DNA of 61,297 bases, taken from the IMG/VR virus record IMGVR_UViG_3300028802_000015, positions 1 to 61,297 of that record. One strand, 5' to 3'. The notes under the pieces are model-generated. The model ran no database searches. It saw only the letters and a list, made by a program, of their open reading frames with translations, and was not told the origin of the DNA. The stretch is from a virus. The position numbers and the translations under genes are program-made. Below, piece by piece: positions 40,234 to 49,280 of this stretch (position 1 is the stretch's first letter; every line of letters begins with the position of its first letter).

Positions 40234-41112
40234 TTAGGCGGCTCCTGCCGCCCAGGCCGAGCCGGTCCAGTGGGCCAGCGACCCGTCGCGGAGCCGGACG
40301 TACTGGCCGGTGGTCCATGCCGTGTTCGGGCTGGCGGTGACGCCGGTCAGGTCGGCCAGCGTCTCGGGACCGTAGGAGTTGGCCGGGGTGTAGGTGCCGG
40401 GCGAACCGGCGTCCGCACCTGTGGCCGGGGTGCCCAGTTCCTCGCCACCGTCCGACGGCTCCGGCGGCGCGACCGACGTGAGCGTGACGAGCAGGTGGTC
40501 GTTGGTGTCGATCGCTTCGAGCAGCGGGCTGGGGACGTTGGTGTCATCGAACACCACGTCGTAGGGTCCGACGCCCCACTGCGACCCGTCCTTGCTGGAC
40601 GCGCCGGAGAGGGTGAAGTTCACCGCGTCATTGCCGATGGTGAAGTCACCGATGATGCCGCCCCGCAGGAACGGGATGAGCATGTAGCCGTACTGCGCCT
40701 CCGCGCCGGGCTCGCACGCGGCGGACGGGACGTTCGACCACACCTCCAACGCGAAGCCCGAGTCGCAGGCGTCCACGGCGGAGTTCATCTTGAAGCCCAC
40801 GGCCTCGTCGGCTGCGTCGAGCACGACCGGCTGGCCGGTCATCAGGTTGTAGAGGTCGGGGTCCACACCGCAGAACGCGACCTCCGCGGTGTAGCCGGTG
40901 AACTGCGGGCACGGCTGGTCGAGGATGCAGATCTTCCCCGCAGCGTTGGTGACGCTGATGGTCGTGCCCTCGTCGGTGTTGGCGGTCAGGCCGACGGTGA
41001 TGAACCCGTCGGAGGTGACCACGGAATCCGGGCCAAGCACCACTGCGCCACAGCCGTCCAGGCGGGTGACGCGCATGACCCGGCCCCGGACAAGGGCGAA
41101 CTTCTTGGGCAT
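40234..41112 (-). CDS. major tail protein, 292 aa
   Basis: The MPKKFALVRGRVMRVTRLDG, GKICILDQPCPQFTGYTAEV and FCGVDPDLYNLMTGQPV pattern is typical of actinophage tail-tube proteins. The last 60 residues form an extra domain (WTTGQYVRLRDGSLAHWTGS), probably displayed on the tube surface. GGAGAGCGAC upstream. Confidence 0.85.
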   Translation of the reverse strand: MPKKFALVRGRVMRVTRLDGCGAVVLGPDSVVTSDGFITVGLTANTDEGTTISVTNAAGKICILDQPCPQFTGYTAEVAFCGVDPDLYNLMTGQPVVLDAADEAVGFKMNSAVDACDSGFALEVWSNVPSAACEPGAEAQYGYMLIPFLRGGIIGDFTIGNDAVNFTLSGASSKDGSQWGVGPYDVVFDDTNVPSPLLEAIDTNDHLLVTLTSVAPPEPSDGGEELGTPATGADAGSPGTYTPANSYGPETLADLTGVTASPNTAWTTGQYVRLRDGSLAHWTGSAWAAGAA

Positions 41113-41128
41113 GTCGCTCTCCTACTCG

Positions 41129-41323
41129 TCAGGGCACTGTGGGTTCGCAGCCGTAGTCAACCCCGGCTGTGTCGGCTATGTCCCGTGGCACCACGAAGGC
41201 ACCGGAGACCGTACGGACTTCACTGGCGTCGCGGTCCATTTCCTCGGCCGCGGCCAACAGCAGGGTCGCTGTGTCCTGGGAGTCGGTGCCCCAGGGGATC
41301 TCGACCAGCGGCTCACTCATCAC
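41129..41323 (-). CDS. hypothetical protein, 64 aa
   Basis: ATGA overlap with the previous gene. Acidic helical centre (TATLLLAAAEEMDRDASEV). It sits between a virion protein and the major tail protein. Function unknown. Confidence 0.65.
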   Translation of the reverse strand: MMSEPLVEIPWGTDSQDTATLLLAAAEEMDRDASEVRTVSGAFVVPRDIADTAGVDYGCEPTVP

Positions 41324-42135
41324 GCCACCTTCACTTGGACTGCTGCGACATAGCCGTCCACAGCAGCCACGTAGGCGCGCTCCGCGAGCACGTACACATC
41401 GTTGGTGGCGCGGTCGAGTTCGGCCTGCGAGAACACGTCGCTGCGGGCGACCGCGATCTCACCGGTGGCGAACATCCACTCGACACCCGCGGCCGGGGCG
41501 GCACCGGAAGGACCGGTGTTGGGGCAGCCGTAGCCGCCGCCCGCCGCGACCCTGGTCCCCAGTTTGGTGAGCAGCCGGTCGCCCTCGCGGACCACCGACC
41601 CCTGCACCCCGGTCAGCAGCGACGCCACCGCGCGGGACGCGTGGATGATCCCGGCACCGGCGTAGTTGCAGGCGATCGCACCTTCGAGCAGCGCCAACGC
41701 GACAGCCGGGGTCGCCGCACCCCCAGCGGGGGTCACGTCGTCCACGTCGTCCCACTCGGAGCCATCGATGAACCGGGTGGTCATCAGCGCCCGCTCGACG
41801 CCGACCGACTCCATCGCCAGGAACGCGTCCCGGGTCTTGGTTTCCGCCTCGGCCATGTCGAAGCCGGGCCCCTTGCAGGTGACCCCGCCGTACACGGCGA
41901 ACCGGATGCCGTCGATCCACGACGACGGGTTGAAGTCCTTCGTGGTGGGTGCACCGGGCGGGCACGGCCACACGGGCACCGAGTCCAGCCGCAGCGTGTT
42001 GTACGACTCCGCGAGGCCCTCGGGCTCCATGAAGCCCATGCCCTCGGTGACATGCACCAGGTCGAGCAGGCCGCCGACAGCCTTCGTCGGTGCCGGGAAC
42101 GAGAACGCCGGTGGGCGGACCATCATCTCCGTCAT
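41320..42135 (-). CDS. probable virion (head) protein, 271 aa
   Basis: CGAGAGGAGGTGGCGC lies upstream. Residues FNPSSWIDGIRFAVYGGVTC and SVGVERALMTTRF, plus C-terminal LAERAYVAAVDGYVAAVQVKV, suggest an HK97-like or encapsulin-like shell or head-completion protein. It follows the capsid gene across a strong hairpin. Family not certain. Confidence 0.65.
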   Translation of the reverse strand: MTEMMVRPPAFSFPAPTKAVGGLLDLVHVTEGMGFMEPEGLAESYNTLRLDSVPVWPCPPGAPTTKDFNPSSWIDGIRFAVYGGVTCKGPGFDMAEAETKTRDAFLAMESVGVERALMTTRFIDGSEWDDVDDVTPAGGAATPAVALALLEGAIACNYAGAGIIHASRAVASLLTGVQGSVVREGDRLLTKLGTRVAAGGGYGCPNTGPSGAAPAAGVEWMFATGEIAVARSDVFSQAELDRATNDVYVLAERAYVAAVDGYVAAVQVKVA

Positions 42136-42157
42136 GCGCCACCTCCTCTCGTCAGGT

Positions 42158-42190
42158 CAGGGGGACCGGGGCGCGCAGCCGGTCCCCCTG
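42158..42190 (-). terminator. 12-bp perfect hairpin after capsid gene
   Basis: Bases 42158-42169 pair with 42179-42190 around a 9-base loop, ten bases after the capsid stop. Likely trims or ends the abundant capsid transcript. Confidence 0.72.
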
Positions 42191-42199
42191 CCTCACGGA

Positions 42200-43840
42200 T
42201 TAGGCGCAGGTCAGGTTGGCCGCGCCGACCCGACCGGCGTTGCAGACGGGCAACGTGACCAGTGCGGCCTCGTTGCACATCTTGGCGACCAGGACGCCCT
42301 CCTCGAAGAACAGGGCGGTGTAGACGTTGGTCGCGAGGCTCGCCGAGTCGTACACGGCGTTGAGGCTGATCACGTCGGACGTGCCCTTGATGAAGGTCCC
42401 GGCCGGGTACATCAGCGCGTTGAACGTGGTGGGGTACGCCACGGCGGGCGGGGCCGCGAGGTCCTGCCAGTCGTAGACGAACTGGACCGCGAGGTTGCGG
42501 GCCGCGAAGTGCGCGGTGATCTGCTGGTCCGTCACGGCGTCCGAGGACGACTGGCCCTGGCGGTTCGCCAGGTCGGAGCGGATCGCACCCTTGGCCCAGA
42601 ACGGGAGCACGACTTCCAGGCTGGCCGACATGCTCATCCGGTACTTCTGCCGGATGCCGTCGGCGATCAGTTCGAGCCCGCCGAGGGTGTCGGACGCGGT
42701 GGACCCGAGCCCGGTGATCACCTTCGCGGCACCGGCCGCGGTCGCCAGCGCGGCGATGACCTTGGCGTTGACCTTGTGCTGGTGGGCGACCATCGAGCCG
42801 GACAGCCAGCGCTGCACGAGTTCCGGGTACGCCACGTTCGTGAGGATCGGGGCCTTGATGCACAGGCCCACCACGTCCAGGCGCACGTCGGTGAACGACG
42901 GGCAGGGGACCTCGTAGCAGGTCTTGGAGGTGCCGCTGATCGCCTGCGCCTCGGTCTGGCTGAACCCGACGTTGGTGTAGATCGTGGAGAAGTCGGGGCC
43001 GGACGTGTAGCGGATGCCGCCACGGGCCACGTTGACCTCGGGCACCGACAGGATGCCCTCGCTGGTCTCCGAGGTGCACAGGTCGTACAGCGTCTCGGAC
43101 GGGGCGCACCAGCCACCGGCGGCGACGAGCGAGTTCCCCGGCAGGCGGGACTCGCTCTGCGCGCGCGACAGGACCTCCATGTCGTCGCTGCCGCGGTCGA
43201 TGGTGAGGTCGCGCGGGAAGTCGAGGCGGAACGTGGCGACGCCGTAGTGGTGCAGGTTCTCCGTCTCGCCGTCACCGGACGGGGTGCCGAACCCGCGCAT
43301 CCGGTTGACCAGGGCGGTGCCGACAGCCTCCATGCCGTCCAGCGCGGACCCGGTGGCGAACTCCGGTACGTCGGCGGCGGCGGTGATGCTGATCGGGTTG
43401 GCCGTGCGGCGCGGGGCCGGGGGCCGGGTGGTGCGGCGGGCGAGTTCCCGCACGTTCGCCGGGCGCGTGGTCGCGCTCGCGGTCGTGGTGTCGCCGGAGC
43501 CACCGCTGTCGCCACCGCTGTCGCCGTCCTCGGCGACCTCCTCGTCGGTGGGCTCGGCGCTCTCGTCGCCCTCGCCCTCACCCTCGGGCTCGGCGGTCGT
43601 GTCGGAGAAGCGGCTGCGCAGCGCCTCGTGGCGCGCGGCGAGTTCTGCGGTCGCGGCCTCGCGGCCCTGCTGCTCGGTGACAGCGGCCTCGATCGCGTCC
43701 GCGTACTGCTCGGCCTGGGTGACCTGCTCGGCGGTCGGCGTCTCGTTCTCGACCAGTGCGCTGAACGCCGAACGCAGACCGGAGACGTACTCGGCCAGTC
43801 GCTCGTCGGACAGTTCCGCGAGGTTGCTGAGGATTTCCAC
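42200..43840 (-). CDS. major capsid protein with N-terminal scaffold domain, 546 aa
   Basis: TAGGAGCCACC precedes the GTG at 43840. Residues 1-85 are a charged coiled coil (LSDERLAEYVSGLRSAFSAL), followed by an acidic Glu/Asp/Ser linker, the usual removable delta domain. The shell domain carries GGWCAPSETLYDLC and ends with a Cys-containing tail. The protease encoded at 44267 should remove the N-terminal part. Confidence 0.92.
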   Translation of the reverse strand: MEILSNLAELSDERLAEYVSGLRSAFSALVENETPTAEQVTQAEQYADAIEAAVTEQQGREAATAELAARHEALRSRFSDTTAEPEGEGEGDESAEPTDEEVAEDGDSGGDSGGSGDTTTASATTRPANVRELARRTTRPPAPRRTANPISITAAADVPEFATGSALDGMEAVGTALVNRMRGFGTPSGDGETENLHHYGVATFRLDFPRDLTIDRGSDDMEVLSRAQSESRLPGNSLVAAGGWCAPSETLYDLCTSETSEGILSVPEVNVARGGIRYTSGPDFSTIYTNVGFSQTEAQAISGTSKTCYEVPCPSFTDVRLDVVGLCIKAPILTNVAYPELVQRWLSGSMVAHQHKVNAKVIAALATAAGAAKVITGLGSTASDTLGGLELIADGIRQKYRMSMSASLEVVLPFWAKGAIRSDLANRQGQSSSDAVTDQQITAHFAARNLAVQFVYDWQDLAAPPAVAYPTTFNALMYPAGTFIKGTSDVISLNAVYDSASLATNVYTALFFEEGVLVAKMCNEAALVTLPVCNAGRVGAANLTCA

Positions 43841-43973
43841 GGTGGCTCCTACGGGGTGGTCCGGGCGTATGGGCGCGCTATGCGCAGCAGATTCACCGGG
43901 CACCAAGGCCGCCGTGATGTTCCTGGCCGGGACCGTACTCCTCGCAGGGGGGTCTGGGAACAGGAGGGTCGGA

Positions 43974-43986
43974 TTTAGTAACTAAA
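43974..43986 (-). repeat. TTTAGTNACTAAA site 23 (centre A)
   Basis: Lies 134 bp before the capsid start, with GGA and TCC extending the palindrome. It is the only A/T-centred site in the leftward block. Confidence 0.9.
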
Positions 43987-43995
43987 TCCTTGCGC

Positions 43996-44100
43996 TCAGC
44001 CACCGACCATGAGGTGAGCAATCAGGAGGTATGTGCCGTAGAACACCAGCGCAGCGGCGGCTGTCAGACCCAGCAACGCCGCTGCGCTGATGATGACCAA
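43996..44100 (-). CDS. 34-aa hydrophobic peptide
   Basis: TTG start after AAGGGGA. Almost entirely hydrophobic (VIISAAALLGLTAAAALVFY, then LLIAHLMVGG), one or two membrane spans. It lies between the connector mini-gene and the capsid promoter region. Too short for confidence. Confidence 0.4.
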   Translation of the reverse strand: MVIISAAALLGLTAAAALVFYGTYLLIAHLMVGG

Positions 44101-44114
44101 GGCGATCCCCTTGG

Positions 44115-44267
44115 CTATCGGGTGACGGCCTTGTATGTCCCGCCCCCGTTGCGGATCTGTGCGGCCCGTGCCTCGACCTCGGTCTTGTAGGTCTTGGTCA
44201 CGCCGTTCGGTGCCTGGTACACGAACGCCGACGGTTGCTGGTTCTTCTTGCCACAGTTGCAGCCCAC
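44115..44267 (-). CDS. conserved small protein, 50 aa
   Basis: GTG overlaps the protease TAG (TAGTG). CNCGKKN, then TKTYKTEVEARAAQIRNGGGTY is a pattern common between protease and capsid genes of actinophages. Function unknown; possible scaffold or capsid accessory. Confidence 0.72.
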   Translation of the reverse strand: MGCNCGKKNQQPSAFVYQAPNGVTKTYKTEVEARAAQIRNGGGTYKAVTR

Positions 44268-47098
44268 TACTGCTCCACTCCGACCCGGGCCGCGAGCGCG
44301 GCCATGTTCTGACGCCGCTGGCTGCGGTCGCTCATCTCCCGCTCGATCGCGTCCACGATCGCTGGCACGTCCACGTCCACCTTGACGGTCGTCTCGGCGG
44401 CCAGGGGGACCGCACCGGCCGCGACCAGGGCGACCTGGGTGCCGTTCTTGACGCCGACCCGGGGGACGGGGAAGCCCTGGACCGGGACGGACAGTGCGGC
44501 GATCATCTCCATCTCGCCGCCGATTCGCCGCCAGTCGCCGGACAGCGGGCAGGACCGCAGTGCGGCCTTGGTGTCGTCGTCGCAGTCGGGCCGGAGGCAC
44601 CCGGCGACCCAGATGCCGTGCTCGTCCTCCCCGCAGGTGATGTTGGCGACCACACTGGACGTGCTGTCGTAGTGCGCCACCGCGGCCTGCGGTCGGAGGG
44701 TCCGCCCGGCGTGCCCACCGCCGAGGGTGATGTTGCCGCAGGGCACCGGGCCTGCGGTGGTCTGCACCTCACCGGTCAGGAAGTACGCGTAGTTGCTGGC
44801 CGAGTGCGGCGGGGCGACGCACACGTCCTCGAACCCGACGTGGCACGTCTCCCACCCGGCGAGGTGGCCGAACACCCGGCCGTCGTCGGTGATGGTGAGC
44901 GGGGTGAGGCTGTCGAACTCGGGGTCCTCGAACCACTCGGACGGCGCACACCAGCCGCCACCGGCGACCAGGCTGACCGCGGCGGCGGGCTCGGCGTCGG
45001 CGCTGTGCTGCTCGGTCGGGGCGCGGCCGGGCCAGAAGCCGAGCGCGTCGTGGTGCCACTGCGCGCAGATTTGGTTCAGGAAGCGGGTCTTGTCCGGGGA
45101 GTTCTCGGCGATCTCCTCACCGACCAGGGTGCGGCACCGGTTGAAGTCGCCGGGCACACCCCAGTTGATCTTGGCGTAGCCCTCCTCGCCGGGGCGGGTC
45201 CAGTAGTCGTGCAGCCGCTTCGTCTCCCGCGGGTGGGTGACCCAGCCGGGGCCGCGGCGGAACGCCTCGGGCAGGATGACCGCGGCCTTGAGCACATCCG
45301 GCGGGTCCTCGCCCAACTGCTTGTACGCGCCGCGCAGCGCGGACTTGGCGCGGGCCTTGGCCTCCGCCGGGGCGGACACCTGGTTGAACCGGGCCGCTGC
45401 CGCGTGGACCCCGTTGCGGTTCAGCGCACCACCGGGTTCCTTGATCGGCAGGCCGTGACAGGACTTCTCCATCCCGGCGCACTTGTGCAACACGCACGCG
45501 GCCTTCCACTGCTGGTCGCTGTAGTCGGCCTGGGTGAAGTCGGACCACGGCTTGTCGGAGACGAACGTCACCGCTGCGGTCATCGCTTCCTCGTCGTCCG
45601 GCCAGCCTCCGAGGGCGATGAACGCCTGGGAGAACGCGGGGATCGGGACCATCGCCGCGGAGCAGATCCGGGCGTCGGAGAAGGTGATCTCCGAGGACTC
45701 CTCATCGAACTCGAACTCCGAGTCGTCGGCGTCGATCGACACCCCGAACTTGCCGAACTCCGCGGTGAGGCCGATCACCTCGTCGGCCTCAGGGGTCTGC
45801 AAGAACACGCCCCACCCGGCCATGAGGTTGCCGCGGCGCTCGATGCCGTCGATGCGGCCGACGACCACGGAGCCGTCGTGCCCACCGGCGGACACCTTCT
45901 GCCAGGTCAGCGGGAGGGGCAGGTCGCGGAACCGCAGCGACCCCTCGGCGAACCGGCGCTTGTCACCGGACCACACTCCCTCGGGCGCGAGGATGCCGTG
46001 CCAGGGCACCGCCTCGGTGGACGCGGCCACCTCGTCGTCCTGCACGGGGGCCTCGGTCGCGGTGTCGGTCATGGTGCCTCCTACCGGGTACTCGGTGCGG
46101 TCCTCACCGTCCCACACGGCGAGCCGGTCGAACGTGATGGACTGCACGTCGGTGGCCTCGGGCGGGAAGTCCTCGCCGTAGCCGATGGTGACGTGCGGGA
46201 TGAAGTGCGGGTGCTGGTCGTCGCTGGTCTCGTGCGCGGCGGCGACCGGCCCCTCACTGAGGAGCACGTCCCGCGCCGCCTGGATCATCGGTGACTCGCA
46301 CAGCAGGACCTTCGCGTGGTCCTCGCCGAGCGTCGCCATGCCGTTGACGCTGGCGTCGAACGGCTCGCCGATCTTCTCGGCCAGGCTGCTCACCGTGTCG
46401 TGGATGCCCTCGCGGTCAAAGTCCTGGCCTTTCCCGAGGTAGGCCAAGGTCAGGTGCTTGTCCTCCTCACCGATGCCGTGGATCGCGTGCCCCTGCTCGG
46501 GCAGCGCGACCACGACCATCGGCTTATCGGTGTCGGCGGCGGCGGTGACCGACTCCGACCCGAGCACTGGGGCGAGGGTGCAGCGGCAGTTCATCCACAG
46601 CGACGGGCTCGCCGACGGGTCGCCGGGGTAGCGCAACTTCTCGCCGCCCACGTCGAACGGCTCGAACGGTGGGCGCTGCTGCCCCTCCACATCCTTGTGG
46701 GCGACCCGCACGTCCTTGTCGTGCATGGTCACCCACTCCATGACGACGAACTCCTCGTCGGTCTGCGCGGCGGCGGAGGTCCCGGCGTTCAGGATCGCCG
46801 TCGCCAGCCACGTCGAGATCCGATCGACCGAGTTGGCGTCCGGGTCCTTCGTCTTGTCCAGCGCGCCCCGGATCTCCGCGGCGAACTCCGCACCCGTGGG
46901 GTGCGGGTCACCGGTGCCGCCCTCGGTGTGGAACACCGAGAGGTACTGGCGGGTCGCCTCACGGATCAGGTCGTCGTACCAGCCCTGCACCGGGAACGCG
47001 TCCACCGCCTCCCGCACGATCGGGAACAGCGACTTCTCCATGTCGTCCTGGTCGCCGCGCCGCTGGGCGGCGAACTCGGCGATCGCAACGAGCCTCAC
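44267..47098 (-). CDS. MuF / 2H-phosphoesterase / capsid protease fusion, 943 aa
   Basis: GTG start overlaps the portal stop (GTGA). Residues 1-175 are a MuF-type minor head domain (MHDKDVRVAHKDVEG, YPGDP, NCRC). Residues 192-340 are a 2H phosphoesterase: H215-L-T217 (KHLTLAYLG) and H302-V-T304 (PHVTIGYG). Residues 343-600 are a prohead protease (WHGILAPEGVWSGDKRRF, GHDGSVVVGRIDGIERRG). Later come a DUF6582-like helical part, a Cys/His-rich domain and a GGWCAPSE copy. GTAGGAGG before M343 (46072) would also give the protease alone. Confidence 0.85.
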   Translation of the reverse strand: MRLVAIAEFAAQRRGDQDDMEKSLFPIVREAVDAFPVQGWYDDLIREATRQYLSVFHTEGGTGDPHPTGAEFAAEIRGALDKTKDPDANSVDRISTWLATAILNAGTSAAAQTDEEFVVMEWVTMHDKDVRVAHKDVEGQQRPPFEPFDVGGEKLRYPGDPSASPSLWMNCRCTLAPVLGSESVTAAADTDKPMVVVALPEQGHAIHGIGEEDKHLTLAYLGKGQDFDREGIHDTVSSLAEKIGEPFDASVNGMATLGEDHAKVLLCESPMIQAARDVLLSEGPVAAAHETSDDQHPHFIPHVTIGYGEDFPPEATDVQSITFDRLAVWDGEDRTEYPVGGTMTDTATEAPVQDDEVAASTEAVPWHGILAPEGVWSGDKRRFAEGSLRFRDLPLPLTWQKVSAGGHDGSVVVGRIDGIERRGNLMAGWGVFLQTPEADEVIGLTAEFGKFGVSIDADDSEFEFDEESSEITFSDARICSAAMVPIPAFSQAFIALGGWPDDEEAMTAAVTFVSDKPWSDFTQADYSDQQWKAACVLHKCAGMEKSCHGLPIKEPGGALNRNGVHAAAARFNQVSAPAEAKARAKSALRGAYKQLGEDPPDVLKAAVILPEAFRRGPGWVTHPRETKRLHDYWTRPGEEGYAKINWGVPGDFNRCRTLVGEEIAENSPDKTRFLNQICAQWHHDALGFWPGRAPTEQHSADAEPAAAVSLVAGGGWCAPSEWFEDPEFDSLTPLTITDDGRVFGHLAGWETCHVGFEDVCVAPPHSASNYAYFLTGEVQTTAGPVPCGNITLGGGHAGRTLRPQAAVAHYDSTSSVVANITCGEDEHGIWVAGCLRPDCDDDTKAALRSCPLSGDWRRIGGEMEMIAALSVPVQGFPVPRVGVKNGTQVALVAAGAVPLAAETTVKVDVDVPAIVDAIEREMSDRSQRRQNMAALAARVGVEQ
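46070..46083 (-). promoter_or_regulatory. internal ribosome-binding site and start inside the fusion gene
   Basis: Read leftward, GTAGGAGG is followed by CACC and ATG at 46072, in frame at codon 343. It would yield a 601-residue protease without MuF and 2H domains. This fits two originally separate genes joined by loss of a stop, or deliberate dual expression. Confidence 0.65.
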
Positions 47099-48876
47099 GT
47101 GGGCACCTCCGCGAGTAGCAGCCAGTCCACCAGCCGACCGCGTTCATGCGCGGACTGCTCGGCCAGCAGAGCGTGGCAGTACGAGTCGAGCACCGGCACG
47201 ATCTGCGCCGGGTCAGCGATCCCGTCGAGCACCTGTGCGGCGCACGACCAGGCGTCCTCCAACAGCCGGTCACCGGAGCCGTTCGACTTCACGTAGCAGT
47301 GCGTCTCGTACGCGGGGACCCCAGGCGGCTTGAGCCCGTTCGAGTTGCGCAGCCGATTCCCGGCCCGTTCCAGCGCCCGGAACACCAGGGCCTCACTCGC
47401 CGCGAGCAGCGCCGCGGCCGGTCGCTCCGCCGGGGTCCTCGGGTTCACCGGGTGGTCGAGCAGGCTCGGCGACTGCGGTGTCTCGCGGGTCTGGCCGCCG
47501 TCCGTGAGGACTCCGAGGTCTACGCCCAGAGCGGCGAGCGCGGCCTGCACCTGTTCCGGTGTTGACGACCCGGACGCGACCTTCACCAGCAGCCACTTCC
47601 TGTGTTCCTCCTCATCTGGCAGGTCGTCCATGTCGAAGCCGTTCTCCCGCAGCAGGGCCTCGACCTTGAGCAGCCCACGGTCGTACAACTCGAACGCTTC
47701 CTTCGACCGGTCCGGGCGCAGCCGCAGCCGGGACGAGTCGTAGAGCACCAGGGCGAACGAGTTGGTGCCGAGCGCGGGCCGCAGGTAGCCCATCGTCAGC
47801 GCGTTGACGACCACATCGAGCATCGGCTCGATGAACATCTTGATCGTGGACTCCTCGATCTGCCACGCGCCCCAGTGGGACACGCCGTTCGAGGAGCCGC
47901 CTCCGGTGCCGCCGTTGCTGCTCATCCCGAGCACCTGCTCCGGCGGCAGGTCCATGCCGAGCGCGAACCGGCGGATCGCTTCGTCGCGCAGTTCCTTCGC
48001 GTTCGCGTCGAGTTCCGACCAGAAGGTCAGCAGCCGCGCCTTGTCGATCGCGTCGTCGGGGGCGGTGACCACGATCGGGACCATCGCCGCCGGGGACCCC
48101 GGGTTCTCGATGGGGGTGAGCATCGCGTCGGCCAGGGTGAGCATGAACGAGTCGGCGTCGTTGGTCGTCTCGATCGCCATGCCGTCCCGGTCCGGCGGCG
48201 GCGGGAACGTCATGCCCTGCGGCATCATCAGGATGCCCGCACCGGCGAGGCGGGACTGGATCTGCGCGAACACGTGACGGGTCAGCCACTCGATCTCGCC
48301 GAGCAGCGGCAGCAGCGACCGGAACGGGGAGTCCGCCTCGATCCGTTTCGCTGGCGATGGCAGCCAGATGCGGATCACCACGTCGTCCTCAGACAGCGGG
48401 ATCGGCGGGTTGCCGTCCTGATAGTTGATCACCCAGGTGTCGCCGGTGACGACCAACTCCAAGACGGAGATGACCTCCCACACGTCCACACCATCGACCT
48501 CCCGGCCGACCAGGTAGCACTCCCCGGCGATGGTGAGGTGGACACCGATCGAGTCGAGCATCTCGGTCTGGCCGTCCTTGCCGTTGAACAGCGCGTCGAG
48601 CGCGTCCTGGGCCGGACCGGTCGGGGTGTCCACCACCACCCCGCCCTGCATCTCCCCGGTCTTGAGGCTGGCTCGCGACACGGCGTGACCAAAGAACCGG
48701 GCCGCGAACCGCGCCTCCCCGCAGATCGCGTAGTGCCGGTAGCACTCCCGCTGCCAGTCCTGGTGCGGCAGGTAGATCCGCGCGGACGACTTGCCCGGGT
48801 AGCGGGTGGATGAGGCGACCAGCGAAGTCGTCGGCATGACGGGTGCTGGGGCGGGCTGTCGTCGCGTGCGGGGCAT
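47095..48876 (-). CDS. portal protein, 593 aa
   Basis: Portal architecture: ARFFGHAVSRASLKTGE near the clip, then WEVISVLELVVTGDTWVINY, FAQIQSRLAGAGILMMPQGM and the long helical stem and crown with LDVVNALTMGYL. Forms the 12-mer DNA gate. GTGAGGTAG precedes the ATG. Confidence 0.92.
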   Translation of the reverse strand: MPRTRRQPAPAPVMPTTSLVASSTRYPGKSSARIYLPHQDWQRECYRHYAICGEARFAARFFGHAVSRASLKTGEMQGGVVVDTPTGPAQDALDALFNGKDGQTEMLDSIGVHLTIAGECYLVGREVDGVDVWEVISVLELVVTGDTWVINYQDGNPPIPLSEDDVVIRIWLPSPAKRIEADSPFRSLLPLLGEIEWLTRHVFAQIQSRLAGAGILMMPQGMTFPPPPDRDGMAIETTNDADSFMLTLADAMLTPIENPGSPAAMVPIVVTAPDDAIDKARLLTFWSELDANAKELRDEAIRRFALGMDLPPEQVLGMSSNGGTGGGSSNGVSHWGAWQIEESTIKMFIEPMLDVVVNALTMGYLRPALGTNSFALVLYDSSRLRLRPDRSKEAFELYDRGLLKVEALLRENGFDMDDLPDEEEHRKWLLVKVASGSSTPEQVQAALAALGVDLGVLTDGGQTRETPQSPSLLDHPVNPRTPAERPAAALLAASEALVFRALERAGNRLRNSNGLKPPGVPAYETHCYVKSNGSGDRLLEDAWSCAAQVLDGIADPAQIVPVLDSYCHALLAEQSAHERGRLVDWLLLAEVPT

Positions 48877-48917
48877 CTACCTCACCTGCCGTGAGCGAGC
48901 GCTTGAACGGGAGTGTG

Positions 48918-49253
48918 TCACTGCTCGGGTGGTTCGTCGTAGGCCACGACCATCGCCGCCACGTAGGAGGTCGCCCACCAGCCGTTCAGCAGCCACCACG
49001 TCCAGTGGAAATCGGACAGGAACGCCCAGGCGACCATCACGGCCATGAGGTACGGGGAGAGACAGAACGGGCACCGCAGTAGCGGGGCCCATTTACTGTC
49101 CGGTCCGATGGTCACCAGGATCTTCGTCCGGAGCCACATCATCGGCGGGAAGTCATCGAAGGTGATGAGCCGCGCAGTCCTCGCGACCGACAGGACCCCG
49201 ACCACGAAGGCAGCGATGATGGTGAACTTGTCTAGGCCCTCGAACGGGTGCAT
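48918..49253 (-). CDS. DUF1360-like membrane protein, 111 aa
   Basis: AAGGGAGCC upstream. Hydrophobic start (IIAAFVVGVLSVARTARLIT) with the RxxRLITxDxxP signature, CPFCLSPYLMAVMVAW and a last span near WWLLNGWWATSYVAAMVV. Placed between portal and terminase. Role unknown. Confidence 0.78.
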   Translation of the reverse strand: MHPFEGLDKFTIIAAFVVGVLSVARTARLITFDDFPPMMWLRTKILVTIGPDSKWAPLLRCPFCLSPYLMAVMVAWAFLSDFHWTWWLLNGWWATSYVAAMVVAYDEPPEQ

Positions 49254-49267
49254 GGCTCCCTTGTCGG

Positions 49268-49280
49268 TTTAGTGACTAAA
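49268..49280 (-). repeat. TTTAGTNACTAAA site 24 (plus-strand centre G)
   Basis: Overlaps the terminase stop region and lies 15 bp before the membrane-protein ATG. Confidence 0.92.

Noticed and set aside
40228-43978. Long rightward frames opposite the capsid and major tail genes
   Set aside because: Low-complexity shadow translations without start signals. Gene order and motifs support the leftward frames.
44135-46294. 719-codon rightward frame opposite the protease
   Set aside because: Shadow of the protease gene with biased composition and no ribosome-binding site.
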